A stretch of DNA of 64,000 bases, from the NCBI GenBank assembly GCA_036426205.1, contig CM071568.1, positions 115,345,504-115,409,503 of the forward strand, read 5' to 3'. The notes under the pieces were generated by a model that saw only the letters and a program-made list of their open reading frames with translations, was not told the DNA's origin and searched no databases. Positions within the stretch are counted from its first letter, which is position 1. Each line of letters starts with the position of its first letter. This stretch comes from Ascaphus truei (taxonomy: Eukaryota > Chordata > Amphibia > Anura > Ascaphidae). A program made the translations under genes and the position numbers. Below, one piece after another: positions 42,100 through 54,659 of this stretch.

Positions 42100-44890
42100 T
42101 CCTATTATATAGACCACTCTATTGCTTTATCTAATTATCTTTAATTGTATCATCCAAGAGAGAATTTAGCATATAATGTTGACAATGGCTATATAAAACA
42201 TTTGCATATACATTTAAACATAATTAATAAATTATCACATTAAAACATATACTGTACATTAAAATATTTTAAAATATATATATACAGTAGCACATAAAAT
42301 GGATATTTCATATGAATTGCTCATGGATCCATTGGTATAGAATTGGCACTCAATTACATGTTAAAGAAATCCTAACGGTGACTCTCATCCTATACAAATC
42401 TAGTTTTAATTTTAATATTAATATACTAAAAGATGTTTTGTATGTTTGACCAATTAGATACCCTAGTTAAGAAACCATATCATGGTAACTTAACTTCCAA
42501 ATGAGGCAATATATTAATCTAAAAGTTTTCAATTAGTATGTTTTATCTCTGGAAAATATAGTTATTATATTCCAAAGATATCACATTTCATCTGGCCAGA
42601 AAAATACACGTTCCAGCATATAAACCACACTATAAGAGTGTTTTGTTTATGACAGAAAATTCAGGCAATGCTTATATTTGTAAATATTTAAAATGATGAA
42701 ATTCACATATTCTGTCGTAATCAAAACCCAGAACCAAAAACAAAAACAATGGACTTTAGGTATATTAATGTATCAAGTGATCACTCCTACAACTCTTCCA
42801 AGAATTCCACATAATCAATCCCATTATGAATATGATACAAGTGGGATAAAACTGATACAAAGTCATAACTATAAATAGATTAAAAGAGGTACAGTACAGT
42901 AAATTCAAGATTACCTTATACACTTGTGGGTTAAGTAATGTGAATGTTTATAATGTTAACAGCAACTTTTGCATTTATTCAAGGGTCAGAAGTTGAGTCT
43001 AACGCTTTACCATAAACCAACACCCAAGTTAAGATTAGACTCGATTTAGAAGAGCTAAACTTTAATTTGAACTCTTACTTTAAATAACAATTAGATCTTA
43101 GAAATGTCGATGCATTCTTGATTTCCCAAACATACCGGTACAAACATTTTTGTTTCTATTTTTAATTAGAGTCGCTAGAAGATAATGAACATATTCTATT
43201 CTCAGTAAAGAAAAATCCTATATAAAAGCCTGGAGAAAATCAGATGAGTAAAAGACTTTGCAGATAATAGCTGATGAAAGATACAATCCCTAATGCGCTG
43301 GGGTTGCCACACCTGGCTCTATGCTGTAATCATGCTGTAGGCAGGGCATTTTGTCAGATGTAAGAGTTTCATTAGCACATGGTGTGGCATGAAACCATTA
43401 TTGATAATCATCCTTGTGTTGCTGCACATTGTATTTGTAACATTTCTGAAAAAATAACACATTTTGTCTGGAATTCAGGCACACAACTACAAGAACAATA
43501 TGGTATTGTTATAACATTTGCTGGCTAAGGCATTTCCATTTTAGAAACTGAAAAAGCATTTCAAAACGTTAAGAACTTCCTGAAATTGTGAAGCATTTTT
43601 TTTCTTGTGAAGGATGTAGTATTTTACAGTTACATAACTGAGTGTAGGTCTTTGACACTTTTGCTGTCATTCACTTGATAACAAATGAAATAAATATTTA
43701 ATTATTGAATTCAGATTCTTACAAACATGAATGCCATTTCCTGCAGTTTAGAGTTTTTCGTTACTTTTCTTTGTAGGTCTTCTTTGAGAAAAGTTTCTAT
43801 GGCATAAACCATAAAATAAAAATCATTGCATAATTTAGAGTTATCAATGCAGATACGGATAGGCACATTATTTTAAACCTTAGAGTGTCTGAGGTGTGGC
43901 TCAAAGTGCTACAGCCTCTCTGGCATGTTGCAAACATGTAATCGTTCCACAGAACTACATCATGGGGCACCCAAATGGTTAAACATAGCAATACAAATAA
44001 ATTCACCATACTGTAGATATTAAAGAGGTTCAGCATTGTTGCTAAAGTTTTCAAATCAGTTGAAATGTGAAACATTTTTGGAAAAATCTGCAAACTCTGC
44101 AAAAGAAAGTTGGCTGACCAGTAAAAGTAATTGTGCAGGTCATATTGTAGGTCCTGTAACAATGTATATACTGCCATGTTTGCTAAATTCTAGTGACATT
44201 TTAAGCAATTGGAGGATTTGCAAAAACAGAAAATGGAAAAGACATGTACTGTAAATGGTCACCTAAACTATCATGACTTAACGTATATTTCCTTTCCTTT
44301 CCTTGTTTTATTAACGTGTTGATACACGTTTATTGCACTAGTATACTCACATACCATTTACAGTGCATTCAAAAGCAATCTATACTGTAGTAATGAAAAC
44401 TACTCCCAAAATTTGACTAACTTTCACAGTTATAATTATTGGCTTAGTGGATGCATATAAATGTGTACATACATTTTTTTTTTTTAAATGCCTGGCCACT
44501 CCCTTTTTATTTTGTCATTCATATAAGTACTGGAATCAAAAGATTAATTAACCAAGTAATTACTTTGTCTGATTAAAATTATAAAGCAATATAACTGGAA
44601 TATAAAAACATTGCAGTTGTTATGTGGTTCAAGGGGCTACTCTTTTATCCCAAATTGAAATTGTGGCAAATTACAATTATACAGCTTCAGCAAAGCAATT
44701 TTCCTTCTATTTTATTGCAAAGCAGAAAGGAACTTTAATTGTTTTTTTTTTTTTAAATCTGTTTATGTGTAGACTTAATGGTACCCAAGAGGAGTTACTT
44801 GTTGCACTCTTCTGGCCAGGTATTATATTTTCTGTCCCATCTATCTTTTATTTGATATGTCCCCATTTTCCGGTATTGCCAGAACATAGT
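42100..44890. other. No gene seen; unique-looking AT-rich DNA
   Basis: Nearly 2.8 kb of AT-rich sequence without recognisable transposon parts, domains or long frames. It could contain conserved noncoding sequence but I cannot test that. Confidence 0.5.
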
Positions 44891-45659
44891 TAGTGTTGCC
44901 TGGAGTATGGCTGGACTCACTAGACAGGAACGGATCAGTATGGATAAACAAACAGGACTTCACATGACCAGATCAGAATGGGGCAGACTGAAATAGGAAC
45001 AGACAGGCAGGGCCTGAAGAGGACAAACAAATAGGAAAACAAGACTGATAAATGAAATGTTATACAAAGAGGATATTAATTAAATTGTGAGTACCCTGAT
45101 TAGCAGTATTACATTTTAATAAGTAACAACCAAAGAGTCATCATGTTTGCATGAGTCCATGCTCAGGTCAGGCAGCTGGCAGAATGTAGGTGACAGAAAC
45201 AGATAAGGTCCAAATATAGTGTGGTACAGGCACTAAAGCAAAAGAGTGAACATAATAGCAAGAGGTTTTGTACTGGGAGTGGGTGATCATTACTGATAAG
45301 AGACAACTCTAGCAAAACTTGCAGTGGATACTTGAGTAAATGGAAACAAAAAGATTCCAGGGTTTTGGGAGGGGCAATTTGAGCTGGTACCAAAAAAACC
45401 CCCAATGGTAATGGGGAGGAGGACAGATGGGGAGTAGAGATACAGTAGTGGAAGGGTTGGTATATAGCAGGGAGCAATTTGATTTGAGCTAGAACCCACC
45501 TGGAGTGTAACCAGTTGGATGATAATGTCCTGAAGTCAGCTAGAAATGAGTGTCATCTGTTGGTTTTGCTGAGCGAGACATGTCTCATGATCTCCGAGTA
45601 GTTTCCCTTGGAGAGATATGGCTCTATCTCAGCAGGGTCCATGTTTGGCTGAGCAAAAT

Positions 45660-46093
45660 GTGACTTGTTTGTCTCAAATCAGGAAGCTGACCTGCAGGGC
45701 TGAGGTAGGGATGCAAATAAACCAACCAGAGCCCAGGGACAGAGTCCTGTAAGAATATCCGTAGTCGGTAAGCAGGCAGGGGTCAGGGCTGGCGGTGGTG
45801 TTGCAAAGTCCAGGAGACAGGCAGAGGTCAGTGTTGGCAGAAAGCAGAGAGGTCTGGGTCATGGCCTGGGGTCAGCAACAGGGGAATCAAAACAGGCAAA
45901 AGGGTAAAGCATGACTGCAAAGACCAACAAGAGCTGCAAATGTTAGAACTTTGCTTGGCAACTCCCACTAGGAACTGCAGCCTTATATAGCAGGCTACCA
46001 GTATGCAAAATGGCCACAGGGAGCAGAAAAGGCAGGTGACTAGGAAAACCCGAAAGGCAGCAAAACCCAGCACGGATCGAGTAGAATCCTAAC
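45660..46093 (-). repeat. Possible LTR fragment
   Basis: On the minus strand it begins TGTTAGGATTCTACTCG and has a TATA-like CTATATAAGGCTGCAG about 100 bp in, followed by CAG/CCTGTT-rich sequence: the layout of many amphibian Ty3-type LTRs. The far end and target duplication were not found. Confidence 0.4.
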
Positions 46094-46095
46094 AC

Positions 46096-46220
46096 AGATC
46101 TCCCCCTCATATTTCCCCCAGATCTCCCCATCGCATCTCCCCCTGTCCCCGTCACATCTCCCCCAGATCTCCCCCTCAAATCTCCCCCAGATCTCCCCCT
46201 CACATCTCCCCCTCACCTGT
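46096..46220. repeat. Tandem CCCCCTCACATCTCC repeats
   Basis: Five or six units of about 17-24 bp built on AGATCTCCCCCTC(A/G)CATCTCCC. Non-coding. Confidence 0.75.
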
Positions 46221-46224
46221 CAGG

Positions 46225-47310
46225 GCGGTGGGTGGCTGGTGGCGGGCAGCGTCTCCAAGTATGCTCCGGCATTGCATATTCCCCCTGCAAATCTTCTCAA
46301 TATGGCTGAGCGGCGTCACATAGTGCCACGTTGCCATGACAACGCGATGCCGCGTAACGTCAAGATGTCACGTAGCATCCCATTGCCATAGCAATGGGGC
46401 ATCACGTGATGCAGATACATCACGTGACATTCCCGTTGGCATGGCAACCCTGCGCCATTTGACGCCACGTGTCCATATTGAGAAGATATGCAGGGAAAAG
46501 GTGCCGGGAGATGCTGGTAGATGCCGCCCACCACCCGCCGTCCATTGCTCCGACAGGTGAGAGAATTAAGCACCGGTTCGGCGAACTTATGAAATTTTTG
46601 GAACAGGTTAGCGCGAACCGGCTGAATCCTGCCACTGCTTTTAAGACATTGCATTCATATTAACCACTTAGTAGCCATGGGCCAATTAGCTGACAACAGG
46701 TGGCTGCATAGGTATTAATATAAACAGAAAACTATACTACCCCCCGGAAGAATAATGCCCAACATCCCTATTGGCCAAATGTGTTGTATAGTTGTTTTCG
46801 GCATTTAAAAAATATAAATACATGTTTAAAAAACAATAATACTCTCAGACATAAAGTCATTGCTTGTGGATACATAGGCCCTCTCAATGGGCAATAAATA
46901 GTAACCTGTAATAAAAAAAACAATTAACAATATTAAAAAACATTAATAACCGCCCTTCATTAACTTAGTGTCTAACTCAGGGCTTCACAACATACGGCTC
47001 GCCTGGCCTCTCTGTGCGGCCCGCTATGACTCTGGCCGGGCGCCACTTAATTAAATGAATAAATAATAATAAAAAAAAAAGTGAATTTTTTTTTAAATGG
47101 CGGCGATTCACCCCCCCTCCTCTCCCTCCCTTCCCCCTCCTCCCTCCCCCTCCTCCTCCCTCCCCGCCCCCGGGTTTTGCGGTACGCGGGGATAGCAGCA
47201 GCATGAGGAGGATGCCGTGAGTATTTTTTTTTTCCAATAGCAGGATGCCGGGGGCGGGGCTTAGTACCAGGGAGAGGGGGAGAGGATGTGTTGATGCTGA
47301 TCTAAGAGAG

Positions 47311-47341
<31 letters not shown>

Positions 47342-47370
47342 TGTGTGTGTGTGTGTGCCCCCCCCTCCCA
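46225..47370. other. No gene; flank of the LINE
   Basis: A segment with alternating GTCACGTG/CATTGCCATGGCAA-type words (46310-46480), then AT-rich sequence, then from 46975 a GGCTTCACAACATACGGC-type word and polypyrimidine DNA, with a (TG)n tract at 47311-47355. The last part may already belong to the LINE 5' region. Confidence 0.4.
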
Positions 47371-48225
47371 CCGGTATAGTAACTGAAGGTCTCAAAGAAA
47401 TAATGTCCCGTTGAACATAAGTTGCCATGCTTTGATGATGTATAACAGAGAAAGTATATAACTCTATAGTATGTGCAAAACAAATGGGCTATGTATATGC
47501 TTCCCACCTCCCCCTCTACCCTACCCTACCCCCCCTTCCTTACCTCCCCCCTACCCCCCTCCCATAGGTATAGTAGCTGAAGGTGTCAAAGAAATATTGC
47601 TCTTTTGATCAAAAGCTGCCATGATTGGAAGGCATATAGCAGAGAAAGTATATAATTTTATATTATGTGCAAAACAAATGTGCTACATATCTGTTTCCCA
47701 CCTCCCCCTCTTCCCTACCCTCCCCCCCTCCCTTCCTCTCCCCCCCTTCCACCTTCCCTCCCCCCCACCGGTTTAGTAACTGAAGACCTCAAAGAAATGC
47801 TACTCTGTTGACGAAAAGTCGCCATGTTTAGATGTTGTAAAGCAGAGGAAGCATACAACTCTATACTATATGCAAAACAAATGTGCTATATATATGTTTC
47901 CCACCTCCCTCCCCCCCCTTCATATACCTTTCCCCTCCCCACCCCTTGCGAGCCCTAAAGACAAAATTAGGGCAACTAAAGGTATTAACAAAATATTGGA
48001 CTCTCAACTGAACATTACTCCATTGAGACGACGCACATAATGGGGCTCTATAAGACTGACTAAATAAGTACCAAACAAACGTATCAAAATGAATATCTTT
48101 CCTCATCCCCCCCTGCCTCCCCCCTCCCTCTCCCTCCCTCTCCCTCCCTCTCCCTCCCTCTCCCTCCCTCTCCCCCCCTCCCCCCTCCTCCCCCCCCTCT
48201 ATCCCCCTCTACCCCCCCTCCCGTC
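47371..48225 (+). promoter_or_regulatory. Tandem ~190-bp monomers, LINE 5' UTR
   Basis: At least three clear units start at about 47371, 47566 and 47770 (GGT(A/T)TAGTA(A/G)CTGAAG, then CAAAGAAAT, GCCATG, AACTCTATA, GCAAAACAAATG, CCCACCTCCC, C-rich tail). A fourth, more diverged unit starts near 47957. Each ends in a C-rich pyrimidine run. Position just upstream of the LINE ORF, same strand, suggests a monomeric internal promoter as known in rodent L1. No transcription evidence is available. Confidence 0.65.
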
Positions 48226-48935
48226 TTGGTCAGAACCCCCAAAGGGGCTACCCGTATCTATGGAGAATAGATTACACACCTGAGGAGATACGGTAGAAAT
48301 AAATTAAAACACTTAACAGAGCCACTTATACCATATAGACTACGCAATCAATCTAAACAGGCCCTCCCGGGCACTTCAGGAAAACAAATGTACGGAGCCA
48401 AAAAGTAACCCCAGCCCTAATCCCAGTTGATGACCCCCCCCCTCCTCCCCCTTCCTCTCTCCATCTTTAACTAATAAATGTCTCTCAAACCAACGAGACG
48501 ACATAATGGGCATGATACCTGCTGTCTGGCACACGTGCTCCCACACTTTAATCCCCACTTACCACTCCCACACCCTCACCTTACTTCCACGATAATAAAT
48601 AGGAAAATTGGGTAAATGGAGAACCAGAGGGTCTCTACCTCGCCCGCTCCCGACGGTTGCCGTCACCGGACCCACCCCCCAAGGGTCTTACAAACCGACT
48701 ACTAGTCAAGTCGGTCTTGCTCCATTAAGACCACACCAAGGTCTACTTTCTTCTCTTTCTGTAACCTGCTGATACTGTCCCAGCAGGCCCCCCTCCCTCA
48801 CCCCCCCCCCCCACTCCCCCACCACCTGGCCAGCCAAGATCAACAACAGGCGAAAGTATCACTTCACTGACCATCTCGCGACCGGCCCTAGTGGGAAGGG
48901 ACAGGTCCTAAAACTTGATAAGGATAAGGGTTGCT

Positions 48936-51900
48936 ATGGCTAAACAAGGAACAATTAAACTAGTATCCTTGAATGTAAAGGGACTCCAGAATAATAGGAA
49001 AAGGAGGCTTGCCCTTCAAGAATTAAAGAAACTAAATGGCGATATTTTTTTTCTCCAGGAGACGCACCTTACATCACAGGAGCCACCCAAAACCTTCCAA
49101 AATACATTCCCCATGAGTTATTACTCGTCATTTAGTAATAAAAAAAGGGGAGTAGCCATCTTAATCCGGCAGGGCACTCCATTCAATTTAACAAAAATAA
49201 CAACTGACCCAGAGGGTAGATTCATCGTGGTGTATGGTTCACTATCGGGATCCGCGGTCGCCCTGATCAATCTCTACGCCCCCAATGAGAATCAGCTGAA
49301 CTTCCTTAAAAAAGTGTTAGAAGAGATTGACTCTGAATACCTGTCGTCCCTAATAATAGCAGGAGACTTACATATGGCACTCAACCCAGCGGAAGATAAG
49401 TCATCTACCCCAGGATGCCCGCACTCAATTCAAACAGTAAGGCTGGGGGGAAAATTTAGAGATATTATAAAGGAATTTTCTTTGGTTGATATCTGGAGAG
49501 CACAGCACCAGGGACAAAGAGACTACACTTTCTTTTCGCCCCCTCACCAGACCTATTCCCGTATCGACTATTTTCTTGCTACCAAGAACATCCTAGAAGC
49601 AACGGCCAACACTGATATAGGCCCAATTACATGGTCTGACCATGCCCCCATTTTCCTGAACCTCACGACCCCATTTGTAAAAACATTTACTTACAGCTGG
49701 AAGTTAAATGACTCCCTATTAAACAATAAAGAGGTAGAAAAAGAGATCAAAATAGCCCTTAAAGATTACTTTAAATTGAACCTTGGGACGGTCAGATCCC
49801 CAGCTACCCTCTGGGAAGCCCATAAGGCGGCTATCAGAGGTAACTTTATCTCAATAGCATCACATAGGAAGAAAGTCAAAGCTAAACTAATTAATGAGCT
49901 TACAGACAAAATTATAAAATTCGAGCAACAACATAAACTGAACCCATCCAGAAAAATCTATAAGCTATTGACAGCAGCTAGAAGCAATTTAAAGGAAGTC
50001 CAACTAGAAAATGTAGAAAAAGCTCTAAAATGGACAGGTCAGAGGTACTATGATAAAGGGAACAAAGCCGATAGACTTCTTGCTAGCAGGTTAAGAGGCA
50101 TACAAAAAAGATCACAAATTACAGCGATTAAGAATAGGTCTGGTGAGATAATCTATAATGAGAAAAAAATTGCAGAGGAATTTACCAAATTTTACACCAA
50201 ATTATATAATTTAAGATCCGATTCCGCTATTCCAAAGTCAGCCGAACTGGTGTCAATAGTAGAATATCTCGACGACTGTGATCTACCCTCTCTAACAGAG
50301 GAGGAGAATACTATGTTGAACGGGAAAATCACACTAGAGGAACTGACAGCAGCATTAAAGACATCCAAAGCATCTAAAGCGCCAGGACCCGACGGCTATA
50401 CAAATTCTTACTATAAAAAGTTCCTACCCATAATATCACCCCACCTACTTGCCCTATTTAACTCCTTCATGGAAGGGAACCCAATCCCGATCTCAATGGC
50501 CTCAGCTAATCCAGCAATAATTCATAAGGAGGGGAAGGACCCGACCCAGTGCGGAAGCTATAGGCCCATATCCCTTCTGAACAATGACCTAAAACTATAC
50601 AGTAAGATACTTGCGAACAGGTTGAACCCTATCCTACCTAGATTAATTCATTCGGACCAAGTTGGGTTTGTCTCGGGGCGCCAAGCCGTGGACAATACCC
50701 GCAAAATAATAAATATAATTGATCATGTCCACATGTCAAATACAAAGGCGATGTTACTGAGCTTAGATGCAGAGAAGGCATTCGATAGGATAGACTGGTT
50801 ATTCCTAGACAATGCCTTGAAAAATTTTGGCTTTAAAGACACGTTCCTGGAAGGCGTCCGGGCTCTCTACCAGAACCCTTCTGCCGCGGTCAAACTCCCA
50901 GGTGGAACAGGCGAGAGATTTCAAATTAAAAACGGTACAAGGCAGGGGTGCCCCCTATCGCCTCTTCTCTTTGCACTCACGATCGAACCTCTGGCGACCA
51001 AGATCAGAAACAATATGAACATCCAGGGCGTTGACATAGGAGGGACAAATTAAAAAATATCTTTGTTCGCAGACGATATTATCCTAACCTTGTCCAGACC
51101 CCAAACTTCCCTTCCGAACCTTCAAAGGGAACTGTCGGACTTTGGCAAAGTGTCAGGATACAAAATAAACACTGGAAAGTCTGAAGCCCTAAACATTAGC
51201 TTACCAGAAGAAGAAGTGAAGCTACTCAAATTGAACTTTAGCTACCGGTGGTGCTCTTCATATATAAAATACTTGGGAGTAAATGTATCAAGACACTACC
51301 GGGATCTATACCAAGAGAACTACCCTGCTCTCTGGGAAACGATTAAGAAAGACTTGGAACAGTGGGAGGGTTACCAGATTTCATGGATTGGGAGAATGAC
51401 ATCCGTGAAGATGAACATACTCCCTAGACTTTTATACTACTTTCAGACACTCCCAGTCCATGTACCTGCACTGAACTAAAAAACATACAAAACAGAATGT
51501 TTAACTTTATCTGGCAGGGTAAAAGACCCAGAGTAGCAAGATCGGTCCTGCTGGCATCAAGAGGAAGAGGAGGTATGGCGGTCCCAGACATTCACAAATA
51601 TTACATAGCAGCACAATTGAAACAAGCTGTCATGTGGAACACTGACCCAGCCAAATGTTGCTCGATCGAAATAGAGTCCAAGTATGCCAGAATGCCTTCT
51701 CTGCAGGCTTGCCTTTGGAGTCTAGACAGGGGAGATAGACAAGCACACAATCTAAAATTAAAAGCGACAATACTTACCTGGGAAGTGTGGTCATAATATA
51801 AGAGCAGATTTGGCCTGTGCTCATCTAACCCACAGCTCACGCCCCTATCCAATAACCCCAAATTCCCCCCGGGATGCAGATCCAAGTTATACGAACAATA

Positions 51901-52693
51901 AAATCAAGAGGGATTGGGGCGGATACGTGTCAAATATAAGATCAGAGAACTGGACACATTTAAATATCTACAAATTCGACACTTTACCCCAAAAATATGC
52001 CCAGCTCCAGAATTCCCCCCTCTCACTAAATTCGAGCGGCTCTGTAAAGCAAACACCTACCAAAAGGGACTAATCTCTGACATATACGCTGCCCTAGAAA
52101 ACTCGGTGGCCCCCCAAAACCACGATTATATGCTCAAATGGGCAGCCGACTTGAATATCACAATAGAGAGAGAGATTTGGGATGAAATTTGGATGGCAGC
52201 TTCGGGTACATCCCTATGCACCACGACAAAGGAAAATATTTATAAAATTCTCTATCACTGGTACCTCACCCCAGTGCGATTAAGTCAGATCTACCCCCTG
52301 GCGTCGGACCTATGCTGGAGAGGCTGCGGATTTAGAGGGGACATGGCCCACATCTGGTGGACCTGTCCGGAAATGATAAAATACTGGACCAAGGTCCACA
52401 ATTTGATAAAAGAGGTCACAGACCTAGAATTACCTATAGAACCGCTGATCTTCCTACTTGCAAGGCCAATACCCGGAATTGGTCGTGCAACGAGGAAATT
52501 AATCTCCTTTATTCTCACTGCGGCCAGATGTGAGATAGCGGCTTCATGGAAGAAAGAAACCACCCCATCCAAGAGGTCCATCAAGAGAAGGATCAGTGAA
52601 GTGATGCTAATGGAGAAGCTGACAGCAATGCTCAGACAAAAGCTCTTCCCATTTTATAATTTATGGGAGCCTTGGATTCTTTTCACGAGATGA
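48936..52693 (+). pseudogene. LINE ORF2: endonuclease, reverse transcriptase, Cys domain
   Basis: ATG at 48936 (upstream codons from 48915 are open but start with TTG). The apurinic-type endonuclease comes first: SLNVKGLQ, FLQETHL (catalytic Glu), IIAGDLHMALNP (family GDFN; the Asn is His here), SRIDYFL and SDHAPIF. Reverse transcriptase: APGPDGYT, YRPISLLNNDLKLYSKILA, LSLDAEKAFDRIDW, RQGCPLSPLLFALTIEPLA, then LFADDIIL with the catalytic DD. The C-terminal domain has CWRGCGFRGDMAHIWWTCP (C-x3-C-x6-H-x5-C) near 52310-52365. Lesions: TAA at 51051-51053 just before LFADD, in the same frame; a frameshift near 51480; TAA at 51794-51796; TAA near 51899-51901. It would have nicked DNA and copied its own RNA at the target. 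Confidence 0.85.
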
Positions 52694-52990
52694 GGGTCCC
52701 TCAGAGACACCTCCCAAGAGACCGAACTCGACCCCACAAGCTCTTGCGCCTGCTCCCCAACATTGACAGACTTAGGAACGCGGCCCCCAGGCTGGGAACA
52801 CCCCCCTCCCCCCCCTACCTCTCCCCGCCCCTCTGTCCTCCCTCTACGAGGACCCCCTCTTCATCGACAATCAAGATTGTCTTTCTTTTCCCCCAAGGAA
52901 AAGGTTAAAATGTTTATATATTAGGCCGTGAAATGTATCTGATTATCACCTGTTGTATCAATGCCTAATAAAAATATTTGGAAAAAAAAA

Positions 52991-53648
52991 ATGCTTGGCA
53001 AATAATTTGCAAATGGGGTCTGAGCTAAGATTTTTGATGGTAGAAATGTGAGCTTTCTGAGAAATTTATATCCAATAAAAGTCCTGCAAACCGGTTAGCC
53101 AGAATTGTTATTATTTTTTTTAAACTGTTAAGTTCTGCCCATCTCTAGTCAACACATGACAATTCACTCAGACAAAATAACTAAATAACAGTTGAGGTTG
53201 TAAGTATTAGCCATCTATTGGATAAATGTTTAAGATAAATTATTTCCTTAAATAGTCTGATTATAATCAGAGCTATTGGGAAGAGATGTGTGCTTAAGTA
53301 TAGTACAGCCACTCACTTTCCTAGAGAGACTTAGGACCTAGTCACATTTAATTACACTAGCGTAATCCTTGAAGGAGCATCAGCATGGCTTGCCTTAGTT
53401 AATGGCCACCTGGAACGAGTCACCCCGTGACATCACCAGGCAAGCCCCTACCACAAGATCTGTGATGAAGGAGATGGTGACAACAAATCTCGGAAGAGGG
53501 AGGTCTGCAAACAAACAGAGGACGCAGGGAAAGAAACATAGGACTAAATGCCTAGCGGTGCGGTGCCTGCGCACAGGTTGTGTTACGACGAAGGATGAGT
53601 GACGGAGGTGGGGCTTCTCTTTGACCCTCAAAATATGTTCTTCATGTA
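52991..53648. other. No gene seen
   Basis: Flank between the LINE and the solo-LTR fragment. Short frames only; no repeat recognised. Confidence 0.4.
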
Positions 53649-54027
53649 TGTAACAGGGGACTTATCCCTGTTCACAAATGTGCCTCTAATCCAGCAGTGT
53701 GGTGGTTAACTGCTGGTAGGCAATTAACTAACACCACCTGGCTGATTACAGGTGGTAGAAAAAGCCTGCCTTTGAGACAGGAAGTGAGACTCCGTAGCTC
53801 ACACCTGAGCTGAATTAGGAGACAGAGCAGAGATTCCTTAGTCCACAACTGGGCTGAACCAAGGAAGGACAGATGTCTTGAGCGACAAGCTGACCACAAG
53901 ACAAAAGGGACAAGATTCTAAACTTGGAGCTGACATTGCCATTGCACACAAGGGTGCGGTTCCAAGAGAGCAGAGAAGCTTCCCCTACAGCAGCCCAGCT
54001 AACAGATAAGACTTTTCGCGTGTGTGC
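53649..54027 (-). repeat. LTR fragment of the coiled-coil element family
   Basis: Starts TGTAACAGGGGACTTATCCC and aligns with the reverse complement of 6166-5790: shared words CTCTAATCCAGCAGTGTGGT, TGAGACAGGAAG and GCTAACAGATAAGACTTT. By element orientation (coding strand of the 5.5-kb copy) this fragment lies on the plus strand of the window; the strand given is opposite only because the 5.5-kb LTR was indexed on the minus strand. Truncated at about 54027. Confidence 0.7.
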
Positions 54028-54148
54028 AATCGATACCACCCATCAAATTGGGTAGCCCTGCTACATTATAAAATGCAGTCTTCAACACCTGTCACTCTGT
54101 CTGCTCACTAGGAAAATATATATAATTCCTAGCGCATCTAGTCAGTGC

Positions 54149-54430
54149 CTATAGAAACTGGCTAATGACCCACGAGAACGTTGGCTTCGAAACCCCGCCT
54201 ACTATGCCTACAGTTGTCTGGAAAGACGCAGAAGCAAGAAAATTTAATGAGGTCAGCAATTTAACAAGGTCAGGAACTGCATGACTCCTGTCTGTTGATG
54301 GCTCTAAATCTTCTCTTAACTCCTCATAGAGTTCAAAGATTGCCACTGAACTCAATCGATAGCGCCTGATGATGTCTGCCTCACTTAACACCTTAAGGGA
54401 GCATCTTGCTCGGAAATATTGGGGTGCCAA
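54149..54430 (-). pseudogene. Harbinger transposase N-terminal fragment
   Basis: Ninety-three codons. EADIIRRYRLSSVAIFELYEELREDLEP, written here in parts as EADIIRRYRLSS and ELYEELREDLEP, followed by RSHAVPDLVKLLTSLNFLAS and GIVGGVSKPTFSWVI match the N-terminal half of Harbinger transposases (family: YRLxxxxIxxLxxxLxxxL, then SHAIPxxxQvLxaLrFFAsGsFQ, GdxxGvSqpTvSR). The catalytic acidic residues lie downstream and are missing. It is a different, less decayed copy from that at 16.3 kb. Confidence 0.82.
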
Positions 54431-54659
54431 TCCACACCTTACAGGGAATTGTAACTACCATTCTCTCCTCTCTCTCCTCTCTCCTCATCCTTAATTCTAG
54501 TAGAATCTCCCTCCTCCTCCTCACAAAGTACTCCATCAAACCACAATTCGCAATGACATCCATTTCACCCTCGAAGGTAAGTGTTTACTTGTAGCCTTTA
54601 TATAGGCAGCCTAATAAGACACATTAGTGCAAAAGATAGCACATGTGTTTTATAGTATG
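54431..54659. other. Harbinger flank / target region
   Basis: CT-rich sequence (TCTCTCCTCTCTCC runs) and then AT-rich DNA up to the target site TATG (54656-54659) of the next LTR element. Confidence 0.4.

Larger units (their letters stand above)
47371..52990 (+). mobile_element. L1/Tx1-type LINE, near full length but inactive
   Basis: Monomeric 5' region (47371-48225), a further pyrimidine-rich 5' region (48226-48935), an endonuclease/reverse transcriptase ORF (48936-52693), a 3' UTR with AATAAA-like CCTAATAAAAATATTTGG and a short poly-A (52981-52990). No ORF1 is visible between 48226 and 48935. Target-site duplication not identified. The ORF is interrupted by a small number of lesions, so insertion is not ancient. 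Confidence 0.8.

Noticed and set aside
46977..47507. 176-codon minus-strand frame
   Set aside because: Contains a His/Thr repeat translated from a (TG)n tract and a Gly-rich part from polypyrimidine DNA.
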